From contig JAEUIF010001059.1 in NCBI GenBank assembly GCA_016795185.1, forward strand, positions 1-33,070: a DNA stretch of 33,070 nt. Reading direction: 5' to 3'. Both the position numbers and the translations under genes were made by a program. The notes beneath the pieces were generated by a model. It did not search any database. It saw only the letters and a program-made list of their open reading frames with translations, and had not been told where the DNA came from. The stretch is from Planctomycetia bacterium. Its GTDB lineage: Bacteria > Planctomycetota > Planctomycetia > Gemmatales > Gemmataceae. Shown in pieces: positions 14,586 to 23,762 of this stretch (position 1 is its first letter; every line of letters starts with the position of its first letter).

Positions 14586-15893
14586 ATGCGCTTCCTGCCC
14601 TGGCTGTCCGGTCTGGCGTGCTTGCTGGCCGCCCCGTGCCTCGCCGCGCAGAAGCCCGCCGACCTGGCGCGCGCCCGGCCCGTCCTCGAACGCCAGCTGC
14701 GCGACCCGTCCGCCGGCAACCGTCAAGACGCCCTCGACGAACTCGGCAAGTACCGCTTCCCCGAAGCGGCCCAGCTGGCACTGCCCTTGACCGCCGATCC
14801 CGACCCGCGTGTCCGCCTGACCGCGTTTCGCACCCTGGCCCACTTGCAAGAAGAACCAGCGGTGCGCGCCGCCATGCTCAAAACATTGCAAGCGGGCATC
14901 AGCGAGCAAACCCGGCCGCTGCTCGTGGCCGTGCTGGGCGGCACCGCCGACGCGAAGACCCTGCTGCAATCCCTGAACAAATCCGCCAAGGGGCAGCCCG
15001 TCGTGCTGCTGCACCTGCTGACGATGGCCGAGGAAATCTCGACCTGGTCCGACCCAGCCGCGGTGCGCGTGCTGGAGCGCATGACCCTGCTCGATGCCTT
15101 TCCACAGACTTTGGGCCTGCGCCGCGCCGTCGTCAAGGGGTTGCTCTACATCCGTCTGAACGAAGCGGTCCCGGTGCTCATCGACTTGCTCGGCAAACTG
15201 GACGGTGAGCTGGCATTCCAGATCAACGACCACCTGGACAAGATCAGCGGCGAGAGCTTTGCCTTCGACGCCGAATCGGCACGCAAGTGGTGGCAAGCCA
15301 ACCGCGAAGGCTACCGCTATCCCTCGCCCACGGCGCTGCCCGCGCCGCGTGTGCCGCGCGTCGAAGTGGACGGGGCCAGCTACTACGGCATGCAGATCCG
15401 GGCGCGGCACATGATCTTCGTCATGGACATCTCCGGCAGCATGGCGGGCGCGCGCTTGCAGCATGCCAAGAAGGAGCTGGTCCAGGCCATTCAGAAGTTG
15501 CCGTCGAAGTCGCAGTTCAACCTGGTCTTCTTCAACAACAAGCTGCACGTCTGGAGCCCGAAGCTGGTGGAAGCCACGCCCGAGGCCAAGAAGCAGGCGG
15601 TCTACCTGATCGAAAACCTGGCGGCGGGCGGCAACACCCATACCTACGACGCGCTCCGGGTCGCCCTGGACTTGAAAGTCGAGCACATCTACCTGCTGAC
15701 CGACGGCCAGCCCACCGGCGGCGCGATTGTCCAGACCGACACCATCCTGGCGACGATTCGCCCGCAGAATCGCCTGCCAGGCATCGCGATTTCGACGATT
15801 GGTCTGGCTCCCGGTCCAGACTCCGGCCCATTCAGCAAGTTTCTTCAGTCGCTGGCGGACCAGAACCACGGACAGTATCGCAAGGTGGAATAG
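14586..15893 (+). CDS. Secreted protein with helical repeats and a von Willebrand factor A domain
   Basis: This is a 435-residue protein. Residues 1-21 are a signal peptide (MRFLPWLSGLACLLAAPCLA). Residues 25-250 look like HEAT-type helical repeats, for example ALPLTADPDPRVRLTAFRTL and AVPVLIDLLGKLDG. Residues 276-435 form a vWA domain with a complete-looking MIDAS metal site: DISGS at 281-285, GGNTHTYDAL for the Thr and LLTDGQPT for the Asp. vWA domains bind proteins through a divalent metal ion, and the HEAT part is another protein-binding scaffold. The likely site is the periplasm or cell surface. The start ATG has AAGAGGAG 5 nt upstream. The gene converges with the hybrid kinase gene, with only 18 nt between stop codons and no terminator seen. 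Confidence 0.85.
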   Translation: MRFLPWLSGLACLLAAPCLAAQKPADLARARPVLERQLRDPSAGNRQDALDELGKYRFPEAAQLALPLTADPDPRVRLTAFRTLAHLQEEPAVRAAMLKTLQAGISEQTRPLLVAVLGGTADAKTLLQSLNKSAKGQPVVLLHLLTMAEEISTWSDPAAVRVLERMTLLDAFPQTLGLRRAVVKGLLYIRLNEAVPVLIDLLGKLDGELAFQINDHLDKISGESFAFDAESARKWWQANREGYRYPSPTALPAPRVPRVEVDGASYYGMQIRARHMIFVMDISGSMAGARLQHAKKELVQAIQKLPSKSQFNLVFFNNKLHVWSPKLVEATPEAKKQAVYLIENLAAGGNTHTYDALRVALDLKVEHIYLLTDGQPTGGAIVQTDTILATIRPQNRLPGIAISTIGLAPGPDSGPFSKFLQSLADQNHGQYRKVE

Positions 15894-15911
15894 GACCGTT
15901 CACCGTTCGGC

Positions 15912-18347
15912 CTACGCACGGCCAGGCGCCGGTTCATCGAGCACCTGGCGGATCTTGCGTGCCAGGCTCAGCGGCGTGAACGGTTTCTGGATGAACGACA
16001 CCTCCGCTTGCAGCAGGCCGTGGCGGACGACGGCGTCGTCGGTGTAGCCGCTCATGAACAACACCTTGACGTGCGGGAAGCGCGGCCTGAGCGCCTGCAC
16101 CAGCTCGGGACCGCTCAGCCCCGGCATCACCACGTCCGACAGAATCAAATCGAGCGGACCGCGGTGCGCCTCGGCGACCTTCAAGGCGGCCTTGCCGTTC
16201 TCGGCGGTCAGCACCGTGTAGCCGTGCATTTGTAAGCTCAGCAGCGCCATGCCGCGCACCGCCTCCTCGTCCTCGACCATGAGGATCGTCTCCGCGCCGC
16301 GCGCCGCCAGGCCCTGTTTGGAGTCGCCGCTCTTCTTGATCGGTTCGTCGACCGCGGGGAAATAAACCTTGAACGTCGTACCTCGCCCCGGCTCGCTGTA
16401 GACGTGGATGCAGCCGCCGCTCTGCTGGACGATGCCGAAGACCATGGCCAGGCCCAGGCCGGTGCCCTTGCCCACCTCCTTGGTGGTGAAGAAGGGCTCG
16501 AAGACGCGCGCCAGCACTTCGGGTGCCATGCCGCAGCCCGTATCGGTCATCGCCAGCATGACGTGCTGCCCTGCCTTGCAATCCGGGTGCGTGCGGACGT
16601 AGTCGTCGCTCAGCAACACATTGGAGGTTTCGATGGTCAGCTTGCCGCCTTTGGGCATGGCGTCGCGGGCGTTGACGGCCAGGTTCATCAGCACCTGGTC
16701 AAGCTGGGTGGGATCGACCTTCACCCGACTGAGCCTGGGGTCGAGGACCGTGGCGAACAGAATGTCCTCGCCGATCAAGCGACGCAGCAGCTTGCTGGTT
16801 TCAGCGACGACGGCATTGACGTCCAGCACCTGCGGCTGCAACATCGTCTGGCGGCTGAAGCCAAGCAGCTGGCGAGTGAGGGCCGCCGCCCGCGCGCCGG
16901 CTTCGCTGATGGCCTTGACGGACTCGCGCATCCGGTCGCCCAGATTGGGCAGGCCGAGCAAGACCTCACTGTAGCCGGAGATGATGGTCAGCAGGTTGTT
17001 GAAGTCGTGCGCGACGCCGCCCGCCAGCCGGCCGACGGCCTCCATCTTCTGCGCCTGGCGCAGCTGATCCTCCAAACGACGGCGCTCGGTGACGTCGTTG
17101 ACCACCCCCACGAAATAGGCCAGCTTCCCGCGTTCGTCGTGGACGGGATTGATGGACAGGCCGTTCCAGAAAGGCGTGCCGTCCTTGCGGTAATTGAGCA
17201 ATTCGACGGAGCAGCCGCGCCCGGCGGCGATGGCTTCGCGGATCCGCCGCACGACATCCCGATCCGTTTCCGGGCCCTGGAGGAAGCGACAGTTCTTGCC
17301 CAGCACCTCGGCAGTGCGGTAGCCGGTGATGCGCTCAAAGCCGGCGCTGGCGTAAACGACTGGCTGCCCGGGCTGGTTGGGGTCGGCGATGAGTATCCCC
17401 TGCGACACTGCCTGAATGGCCCGGTCGCGCATCCGTAGCGCTTCCTCGATGCGCCGCCGCTCGGTGACGTCCCGCGCCTGGACGATGCACGCCGGGCGGC
17501 CCGCGAACTCCAGGGCAAAGGCGGTGATCTCCATTTCGAGGATTTCGCCGTACTTGGTGCGATGCCGCCAAACTCCCCGGTCCTCGCGCTGCGTGCCGGA
17601 TTTCGCCAGCATTTCCAGTAGCGCCGGCACGTCCTCGGAGGGACGGATGTCCTTCAGGGTCATGCCGAGAAACTCGTCGCGGCTGTAGCCGTATTTCGCC
17701 ACGGCGGCGTCGTTGACCGCCAGGTAGCGGAGCGACTCGCGGTCGTAGACGAAGAGCGGATCGGCAATGGCGTGGAACAGGCCACGATAGCGTTCCTCGC
17801 TGGCGCGCAGTTCGCCTTCCATGCGCCTGCACTCGGCGATCTCGGCCTGCAAGTCGCGGTTGGCCTGCTCCAGCTGCTGGGCCCGCTTCTCCAGCTTGCG
17901 GACCAGGGTCTCGCTGTACTCCTTGAGGATGGCGGCTTCCTCCATTTGCGGCGCGCGGGTCGGTTGCCCGGCGGGCGCGCTGCGCGACATCACGTCCTGA
18001 ACACAAGCCATGAAGGCTTCCGGCTCGGCGGGCTTGATCAGGAAGGCATCCGCGCCCAGGTCGAGGGCCAGGCGCTCATCGCGCGGGTCGGTGTAGGTCG
18101 CGGTGTAGACCATGAAGGGAATGGACTTGAGCTGCGGGTCGGCCTTCCACTGGCGCAGCAGGGTGTAGCCGTCCATCACGGGCATCAGCAAGTCCGAAAC
18201 GATGAGTTCGGGAGGCGTCTGCCGGGCCAGGGTCAGCGCATCGGCGCCGTGGCGGGCCTCGTCCACGGTCCAGCCGTGACCGAGCAGCAGGGCGCGCAGC
18301 AGGTACAGGTTGTTCTCGTTGTCGTCAACGATCAGCACGCGCGTCAT
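15912..18347 (-). CDS. LOV-domain hybrid histidine kinase (REC-PAS-LOV-HisKA-HATPase-REC)
   Basis: This is an 811-residue protein. Domains in order: receiver 1-120 (phospho-acceptor D52, K105); coiled coil about 140-180; PAS about 183-298; LOV-type PAS about 306-422; HisKA about 428-500 with H447 in VAHDFNN; HATPase about 545-665 with NLAVNARDAMP, DTGCGM and GKGTGLGLAM; second receiver about 687-805 with D738 and K788. The LOV part reads GKNCRFLQG (C353 as the flavin-adduct cysteine), then NYRKDGTPFWN and FVGVVNDVTE, which is close to consensus. LOV domains bind FMN and sense blue light or redox state. No membrane segment, so it is cytoplasmic. The start ATG overlaps the stop of the stand-alone receiver gene (ATGA), which suggests translational coupling. 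It probably forms a phosphorelay with its neighbours. Confidence 0.92.
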   Translation of the reverse strand: MTRVLIVDDNENNLYLLRALLLGHGWTVDEARHGADALTLARQTPPELIVSDLLMPVMDGYTLLRQWKADPQLKSIPFMVYTATYTDPRDERLALDLGADAFLIKPAEPEAFMACVQDVMSRSAPAGQPTRAPQMEEAAILKEYSETLVRKLEKRAQQLEQANRDLQAEIAECRRMEGELRASEERYRGLFHAIADPLFVYDRESLRYLAVNDAAVAKYGYSRDEFLGMTLKDIRPSEDVPALLEMLAKSGTQREDRGVWRHRTKYGEILEMEITAFALEFAGRPACIVQARDVTERRRIEEALRMRDRAIQAVSQGILIADPNQPGQPVVYASAGFERITGYRTAEVLGKNCRFLQGPETDRDVVRRIREAIAAGRGCSVELLNYRKDGTPFWNGLSINPVHDERGKLAYFVGVVNDVTERRRLEDQLRQAQKMEAVGRLAGGVAHDFNNLLTIISGYSEVLLGLPNLGDRMRESVKAISEAGARAAALTRQLLGFSRQTMLQPQVLDVNAVVAETSKLLRRLIGEDILFATVLDPRLSRVKVDPTQLDQVLMNLAVNARDAMPKGGKLTIETSNVLLSDDYVRTHPDCKAGQHVMLAMTDTGCGMAPEVLARVFEPFFTTKEVGKGTGLGLAMVFGIVQQSGGCIHVYSEPGRGTTFKVYFPAVDEPIKKSGDSKQGLAARGAETILMVEDEEAVRGMALLSLQMHGYTVLTAENGKAALKVAEAHRGPLDLILSDVVMPGLSGPELVQALRPRFPHVKVLFMSGYTDDAVVRHGLLQAEVSFIQKPFTPLSLARKIRQVLDEPAPGRA

Positions 18348-18733
18348 GGGGCAGCGTCCCTGGGGGAAGTTGGAAGGAAACGCTCGATTTCGGCGACGAA
18401 AGTCTCCGGGTTGATCGGTTTCTCGATGTAACCCTCCGCGCCGGCCGCCAGGCACTTTTCGCGGTCGCCGACCATGGCGTAGGACGTGACCGCCACGATC
18501 GGAATCGACCGCAGGCTGGGATCGCCCTTGATCGCGCGGGCGACGGCGTGGCCGTCCATGCCGGGCAACTGAATGTCGAGCAGTATCAGGTCGGGGCGCT
18601 CGCGCACCGCGATCTCCAGGCCCAGCGGCCCGGTCTCGGCCGGAATGATCGTATGGCCGCGCTGCTCCAGCAGGAACGTGGCCAGGTAGCGGTTCTGGGC
18701 GTTGTCCTCGATCAGTAGGATTTTCGCCTTCAT
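18344..18733 (-). CDS. Stand-alone response regulator receiver domain
   Basis: This 129-residue protein is one CheY-like receiver and nothing else. It shows KILLIEDNAQNR with the acidic pair, LILLDIQLPGMDG with the phospho-acceptor Asp (about 53), VAVTSYAM for the switch Thr/Ser, and IEKPIN with the conserved Lys. It lacks an output domain, so it probably shuttles phosphate or binds a partner protein. The start ATG (18731-18733) overlaps the stop codon of the large kinase, and its own stop overlaps the start of the LOV hybrid kinase, both as ATGA. This tight packing suggests that the three act in one relay. Confidence 0.93.
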   Translation of the reverse strand: MKAKILLIEDNAQNRYLATFLLEQRGHTIIPAETGPLGLEIAVRERPDLILLDIQLPGMDGHAVARAIKGDPSLRSIPIVAVTSYAMVGDREKCLAAGAEGYIEKPINPETFVAEIERFLPTSPRDAAP

Positions 18734-21700
18734 GGCTTCACCGGTCCTTCCAGAGGCAGCGTAACGCTGAAGGTGCTGCCCTGACCCCAGACGCTTTCGG
18801 CGCCGATCGTGCCGCCCATCAACTCGGCCAGCCGGCGGCAAATGGCCAGCCCCAGGCCCGTGCCGTCGTGCTTGCGGGCCAGCCCCGCATCGACCTGGCG
18901 AAACGGCTGAAACAAAGTGGGCAAGTCTTCCGCGCGGATGCCAGTGCCCGTATCGGCGACGGCCACGCGGACGGCGGGCTGCGCGGCGGCTCCGGGCGGC
19001 GCGTAGTCCTCGATGCGCTCGGCCGTCAGCGCTACTGCTCCCTGCTCGGTGAACTTGATGGCGTTGCTGAGCAAATTGAGGGCAATTTGCTCGAAGCGGC
19101 GCTGGTCGCTCACGGCCCGGCCCAGTGCGGGCGAGATCTCGACGCGCAGCGCCAGCCGTTTCGCCTCGGCTTGCGGCCGGACGAGGTTGATGACCCTGGT
19201 GAGCGACTGCGGCAAGTCGAACGGCGCGCGCTCGACTTCGAGCTGACCGGCCTCGATCTTGGAGATGTCCAGCACGTCGTTGACCAGGGCCAGCAGATGG
19301 CGGGCGCTGGTGCGCACCATTTCGAGTTGCTTGGTCTGCTCCGCGTTGAGCGGGCCGGCCAGCCCTTGCAAGATGATGCCCGTGAAGCCGATGATCGAGT
19401 TCAGCGGTGTGCGGAGTTCGTGCGACATGGTCGCCAGAAAAGCGGACTTGATGCGGTCGGCCGCCTCGGCGCGGTGGCGCTTCTCGCGTTCCTCCTCGGC
19501 CTGGCGTCGCGCGGTAATGTCCGTGCCGATGCTGAGAATCTCGGCCACTTTCCCCTGCGTGTCGCGGACGATGCGGTTGGTCCAGGCGACCCAGACGCGC
19601 TCGCCGTTGCGGCGGATGTTCTCGTTGACGTTCTGCTCGAACCGCTCGGGCGCGGCACAGATTTCTTCCATGAGCTTGGTGAGGTCGCGTCCACCGCTCT
19701 CGACGGAAGGCACGATGGTGCCGGCCACCAGCTGACCGACGATCTCCTCGGCGCTGTAGCCGAAGAAGCGCTGCCCGAACTCGTTGAGGAAAGCGATCCG
19801 TCCGTCGGCGGTCCAGCGCAGGATGATGCTGTTGGCGTCCTCGACCAGTTCGCGGTACTTGCGTTCACTTTCCGCCAGGCGTCGCTCGGCCCGACGGCGG
19901 TCGGAGATGTCGATGCCGACGCCTACCAGGCAGTCCTGCCCGCCGAAGTGCACGCGGCGGCCCGTGAAGAAGTAGGGAATGGCGCTGCCGTCCTTGACCA
20001 CGAATTCCGCCTCGACGGATGATTCGCCGTGGGTGAACACCGCGCCGATGCGTTCGGCCACGCGCTGCTTATCCGCGCCCGCGAAGAACTCCACCGGCTG
20101 CATTCGGCCGATCTCCGTGGCGGAATAGCCGGTGACGGCTTCAAAGTTCCGGTTCCAGCGCAGGAAACGCCCCTGGCCGTCATAGAAGTACAGCACGCCG
20201 GGCATGCTGTCGATCATTGTGTCGGAGAAGCGTTTTTCGTCGCGCAGCGTCCGTTCGGCCTGACGACGAGACTCCTCGCGCACGAAGTTATCCAGGGCGA
20301 AGGACACATCGGCGGCGGCCTCGGTCAGCAGGGCGATTTCGCGGTCGTGGAAGAAGTCCCGCTGGCGGGCGAAGACGCTGAGCGTGCCGCGCACCTGGCC
20401 CTGCTCGCGGATCGGGAAGGTCGCCGCCGCGCGAAAGCCGCGGCGTTCCAGTTCCCCCCGCCAGGGCAGCGTGGCGGGGTCGCCGAGCAGGTCATTGCTG
20501 ACGTACGGCTGCCCGGTTCGGAAAGCGGTGCCGGAGGGGCCGCGGCCTTCGGGGCGGTCGTCCACGGTGACCAGGATGGATTGCAAAAAGCCGTTCTCGT
20601 CGCCGCATTCGGCCACGGGCCTCAGCCGCGCGGTGGCAGGGTCGTGCCAGCCGATCCAGGCCAGATGGAAGCCGCCGTCCTCGACCAGCGTCCGGCAAAT
20701 CTTGCGGAACAGTTCGTCGCGGGTCGGCGACCAGACGATGGCCTGGTTGACCTGGCTCAGCGCGGCGTAGAGCCGGGACAGCCGCGCGACTTCGCGTTCG
20801 CGTTCCTTGAGCGTGCTGATGTCGCGTGCGATCTTGGAAGCACCGATGATGCGGCCGTGGCTGTCGCGCAACGGCGACACGGTGATCGAAACGTCGATCA
20901 GCCCGCCGTCCTTCCGCCGGCGCTGGGTTTCGAGGCCGTCCACGCGCTCGCCCCGCCGAAGACGCTCGAGAATGAACGTTTCCTCCGCCAGGCGGTCCTC
21001 GGGGATTAGTCGGGTAATGGAACTGCCGAGCATTTCGGCGGCGGAGTAGCCGAAGACGCCCTGCGCGCCGGTGTTCCAGCTGGTGACCACGCCGTCGAGG
21101 TCCTTGCTAATAATGGCGTCGGTCGAGGATTCGACAATGGCCGCCAGGCGCTCGCGGTAGGCGCGGGCCTGCTGACTGTCCGAGATGTCGCGGAGCGTCG
21201 CCAGCACGCTGCCGTCGGGCAACAGGGTGGCGACCACGTCCACCGGAAACACCGAACCGTCCTTCCGCCGGAACAGCCATTCGCGCCGGTGACCGACCTG
21301 GCCGTTGATGTCGTTCAACGCTGGCTCGATCTGCGTAAATTCCGAGGGCGCGACGATATCCTCGCCCTGGCGGCCGATCAGTTCTTCGCGCGCGTAGCCG
21401 AGCATGCGGCCGGCGCTGGTGTTGACATCGAGGTAGCGGCCTTGCGGATCGGCCAGCAGGATACCGACCTGCGCGTGCTCGAACACGGTACGGCAACGCA
21501 TCTCGCTGGCGTGCAAGGCCGCTTGCGTCCGGGCGTACTCCTGCTCGCGCGCGTGCTGCGCGCTGGCGTCGCGCGTCACCACGGTAAACCCCAAATGCGC
21601 GCCGCCGGGGCCGAGCAAGGCAGTCACCGTCTCGGCGGCCCAGAACTGGCTGCCGTCGCGGCGCAGGCGCGGCCCTTCCACTTCGCAATGCTCCTCCGCC

Positions 21701-21954
21701 AGGGCGCGTTGCAAGACCTGGCGCGGCTGGCCGGCAGCCTGGTCTTCGGCGGGAAAGAAGTGCGCATAGCAGCGGCGGAGGGCTTCCTCCGCCCGCCAGC
21801 CGAACAACCGTTCAGCCCCGGCATGCCAGCTGGCGACTTGCCCTGCCGCATCCAGCACAAACATGGCATAGCCGAGCGTCGCTTCGACCAGCAGCCGGCA
21901 CGGATCAGCCAGGGCCGAACCCGCGGACGGCAGAGGGTCGGGAGCGATGGACAT
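18730..21954 (-). CDS. Multi-PAS/GAF sensor histidine kinase
   Basis: This 1074-residue soluble kinase has, in order: PAS (about 20-130), PAS (150-260), PAS (268-382), GAF (395-560), PAS (575-685), PAS (698-815), HisKA (832-902) with the phospho-acceptor H845 in ATMSHELRTPLNSIIGF, and HATPase (945-1070) with NLLSNAIKFTE, DTGTGI and GTGLGLAI. Each PAS ends in a DIS/DIT-type segment that joins the next. No transmembrane segment was found, so the signals are probably internal (redox, small ligands or gases). The ATG at 21952-21954 was chosen because GAGG lies just upstream and the first PAS follows at once; the frame is open to 22128. There is no receiver at the C-terminus. The receiver gene that overlaps its stop is the obvious phosphate acceptor. 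Confidence 0.92.
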   Translation of the reverse strand: MSIAPDPLPSAGSALADPCRLLVEATLGYAMFVLDAAGQVASWHAGAERLFGWRAEEALRRCYAHFFPAEDQAAGQPRQVLQRALAEEHCEVEGPRLRRDGSQFWAAETVTALLGPGGAHLGFTVVTRDASAQHAREQEYARTQAALHASEMRCRTVFEHAQVGILLADPQGRYLDVNTSAGRMLGYAREELIGRQGEDIVAPSEFTQIEPALNDINGQVGHRREWLFRRKDGSVFPVDVVATLLPDGSVLATLRDISDSQQARAYRERLAAIVESSTDAIISKDLDGVVTSWNTGAQGVFGYSAAEMLGSSITRLIPEDRLAEETFILERLRRGERVDGLETQRRRKDGGLIDVSITVSPLRDSHGRIIGASKIARDISTLKEREREVARLSRLYAALSQVNQAIVWSPTRDELFRKICRTLVEDGGFHLAWIGWHDPATARLRPVAECGDENGFLQSILVTVDDRPEGRGPSGTAFRTGQPYVSNDLLGDPATLPWRGELERRGFRAAATFPIREQGQVRGTLSVFARQRDFFHDREIALLTEAAADVSFALDNFVREESRRQAERTLRDEKRFSDTMIDSMPGVLYFYDGQGRFLRWNRNFEAVTGYSATEIGRMQPVEFFAGADKQRVAERIGAVFTHGESSVEAEFVVKDGSAIPYFFTGRRVHFGGQDCLVGVGIDISDRRRAERRLAESERKYRELVEDANSIILRWTADGRIAFLNEFGQRFFGYSAEEIVGQLVAGTIVPSVESGGRDLTKLMEEICAAPERFEQNVNENIRRNGERVWVAWTNRIVRDTQGKVAEILSIGTDITARRQAEEEREKRHRAEAADRIKSAFLATMSHELRTPLNSIIGFTGIILQGLAGPLNAEQTKQLEMVRTSARHLLALVNDVLDISKIEAGQLEVERAPFDLPQSLTRVINLVRPQAEAKRLALRVEISPALGRAVSDQRRFEQIALNLLSNAIKFTEQGAVALTAERIEDYAPPGAAAQPAVRVAVADTGTGIRAEDLPTLFQPFRQVDAGLARKHDGTGLGLAICRRLAELMGGTIGAESVWGQGSTFSVTLPLEGPVKP

Positions 21955-22128
21955 GACGGCCTCGTTCCGGCGAGTTCCGGTCGCGCTGTGGTCGCAAGGA
22001 ACCGGAAGAATTATCCACCATCGGAGAGGGGAAGTCCAGTTACGGCGCGGGAAGGAAGTTGCCGAGCGGCGGTTCAAACGGTTGCGCAACCGAGTTAGTG
22101 GTTCCGCCTTCAGGGCGGGTGCAAGCAT

Positions 22129-23190
22129 TCAATCCCGCGCATCTTCATCCTCGCGGCGCACGTCGGGTATGGCGAGCACCAGATCCGGCCCGTAGGCTTT
22201 CGCGGGCGTCTGGAAGCCCGGCGGCGCTTCTCCCGCGAGCACTCGTTCGACCACCAGCAACGCAGCCAGGGCCGTCAGCGTGTACCCTTCCGGCCCGAAC
22301 TGACGAGACACCACGCGGCGTCCGGCGATGTCCGTGGCTTCGCCCCAGAGGCAGGTTTTGCCGTTGGCCCGTTGTTCGGGCGATGGCCCCGGCGGGCCAT
22401 TGCGGATGCGTTGCTTCAAGCGTGCTTGCATCCAGGCGGAGCCGAGCAACGGCCGGGCGTAGCGGCTCAAGCGGGCGGCGACGCGCTGGCCCCAGCCCGC
22501 TGCCATGTAGACTTCGACGTTCGGAATGCCGGTGCTGTGGTAGGCCGTGGACACATCACCCCACGGAATAGTGATGGCTTTGCGCGGGCCGTCGCCGAAG
22601 TCAATGACGCGCGTGCGGTAGGCCGCCGGCACGGGCACGATGCGGCCGTCGCGGCGCACCGCCCCACCGCGTTGCAGGTTCTCGGCAATCGTCGTCGCTG
22701 TGCCGCGCGACAGGCCGCCGACCGTGTGCATACCCAGCGCCAGGTGCGTGGCGGTAGGCAACCGGCGTTTCAAGTGGGCAGCCAGGCAGTCGGACGGCAC
22801 CACGTCGAAGCCGACGCCCGGTTGCAGCATGACGCCGGCCGCCTGAGCCTCGGCGTCGCGCGCCGCGAGTCCCTCGAAGACTGCAATCTCGCCTGTGATG
22901 TCGAGGTAATGCGTGCGGGTGCGCAGGCAGGCGTCGGCCATCGCGCGATAGGTATGGGCAAACGGCCCGGCGCAATGCAGCACCGCTTTCACGCCTTGCA
23001 GACCGGCGTCGAGGTCGCTGGGTTGGTCGAGCGCGAAGACACGCGCCTGGAGATGCAGTTCATCGGCCAGAGCGACAACCGCGGCGCGATTGCGGCCCGC
23101 CAGGATCGGTTGCAGGCCCCGGCGGACGGCTACACGCGCGATCAACGCGCCGGAGTAGCCCGTCGCCCCGTAAATCAGGAAGTGGTTCAT
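22129..23190 (-). CDS. Saccharopine dehydrogenase-like NAD(P)-binding oxidoreductase
   Basis: This is a 353-residue protein. The N-terminus is a Rossmann fold (FLIYGATGYSGALIARVA), followed by LAGRN, a VLHCAGPFA turn, and HYLDITGE, the hallmark of the saccharopine dehydrogenase / trans-acting enoyl reductase group. GVGFDVVPSDCLA also fits that group. The substrate cannot be told: relatives act on saccharopine, on fatty-acyl or polyketide intermediates, or are uncharacterised. The last third (GYTLTALAALLVVERVL) matches the group's C-terminal end. The start ATG (23188-23190) overlaps the stop codon of the GDYXXLXY gene as ATGA. A gap of 174 nt separates it from the multi-PAS kinase gene downstream. 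Confidence 0.88.
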   Translation of the reverse strand: MNHFLIYGATGYSGALIARVAVRRGLQPILAGRNRAAVVALADELHLQARVFALDQPSDLDAGLQGVKAVLHCAGPFAHTYRAMADACLRTRTHYLDITGEIAVFEGLAARDAEAQAAGVMLQPGVGFDVVPSDCLAAHLKRRLPTATHLALGMHTVGGLSRGTATTIAENLQRGGAVRRDGRIVPVPAAYRTRVIDFGDGPRKAITIPWGDVSTAYHSTGIPNVEVYMAAGWGQRVAARLSRYARPLLGSAWMQARLKQRIRNGPPGPSPEQRANGKTCLWGEATDIAGRRVVSRQFGPEGYTLTALAALLVVERVLAGEAPPGFQTPAKAYGPDLVLAIPDVRREDEDARD

Positions 23191-23762
23191 TCTTCCAGGT
23201 GTAGCCCGCGCAGGGCGGCCTGTCCATCCACGGTCAGCACCACCTCGGCCGAAAGACGCCGCTCGCGCGCCGCCCGCTCGTAGAGGCTGTATTGCCCTTC
23301 CGGCAGCAGGTAGTTCTCAATGCCGAATTCCAGCCCGCCGCGTTCGTCGAATCGCCCCTGGAGATACTTGCCATCGGTGGTTGGACGTCGTGTCGTCATC
23401 GTGCCCATGCGCCAGTGCCGGCCGTCGTAGTCGCGGATCAAGGTCACGAAGACCGCCTGGTCGCGTGTGCCAGGCGGTAGACCCAGGATGCCGCCCGGCG
23501 GTAGCTGATTGAACTCGTAGCTCAGGTTCGCGGGCCGGTCGAGTGCCTGGCGGCGGTCATAGACATGCGCCACGCGCAGCAGCACCGTTTCACCTCGCAC
23601 CAGGACGACGGCGCGCATACCGAGCATCGCCAGCAGCACCAGCACCTGGAACCCCACGGCGACGGCCAGCAGGCCGCGCTCGCGCTCCTTGATCCAGGCC
23701 AGCCGGCGGTCCCACGGACGCAAGGGCAACGCCTCGGCCAGCGGATATGGTTCAGACTGCAT
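23187..23762 (-). CDS. GDYXXLXY-family membrane protein
   Basis: This is a 191-residue protein. A cytoplasmic N-terminus with basic residues (RRLAWIKERERG) leads to one transmembrane helix at about 31-53 (LAVAVGFQVLVLLAMLGMRAVVL). The extracytoplasmic part keeps the family's VLLRVAHVYDRRQ, LSYEFNQL and FGIENYLLPEGQ segments. The name-giving GDY is not preserved: DRPANLSYEF stands where GDYxxLxYE is usual. Function is unknown. In many bacteria this family is encoded next to DUF2157, as here. The start ATG at 23760-23762 was chosen because the family N-terminus follows; it lies inside the end of the DUF2157 gene (11-nt overlap). Confidence 0.82.
   Translation of the reverse strand: MQSEPYPLAEALPLRPWDRRLAWIKERERGLLAVAVGFQVLVLLAMLGMRAVVLVRGETVLLRVAHVYDRRQALDRPANLSYEFNQLPPGGILGLPPGTRDQAVFVTLIRDYDGRHWRMGTMTTRRPTTDGKYLQGRFDERGGLEFGIENYLLPEGQYSLYERAARERRLSAEVVLTVDGQAALRGLHLEE

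Noticed and set aside
14550-15869. 439-codon minus-strand frame opposite the vWA protein
   Set aside because: It is an antisense shadow; the plus-strand protein has a signal peptide, a MIDAS motif and a good ribosome binding site.
18868-21009. Two long plus-strand frames opposite the multi-PAS kinase
   Set aside because: They are antisense shadows with low-complexity Arg/Ala/Gly/His-rich composition and no start signals.
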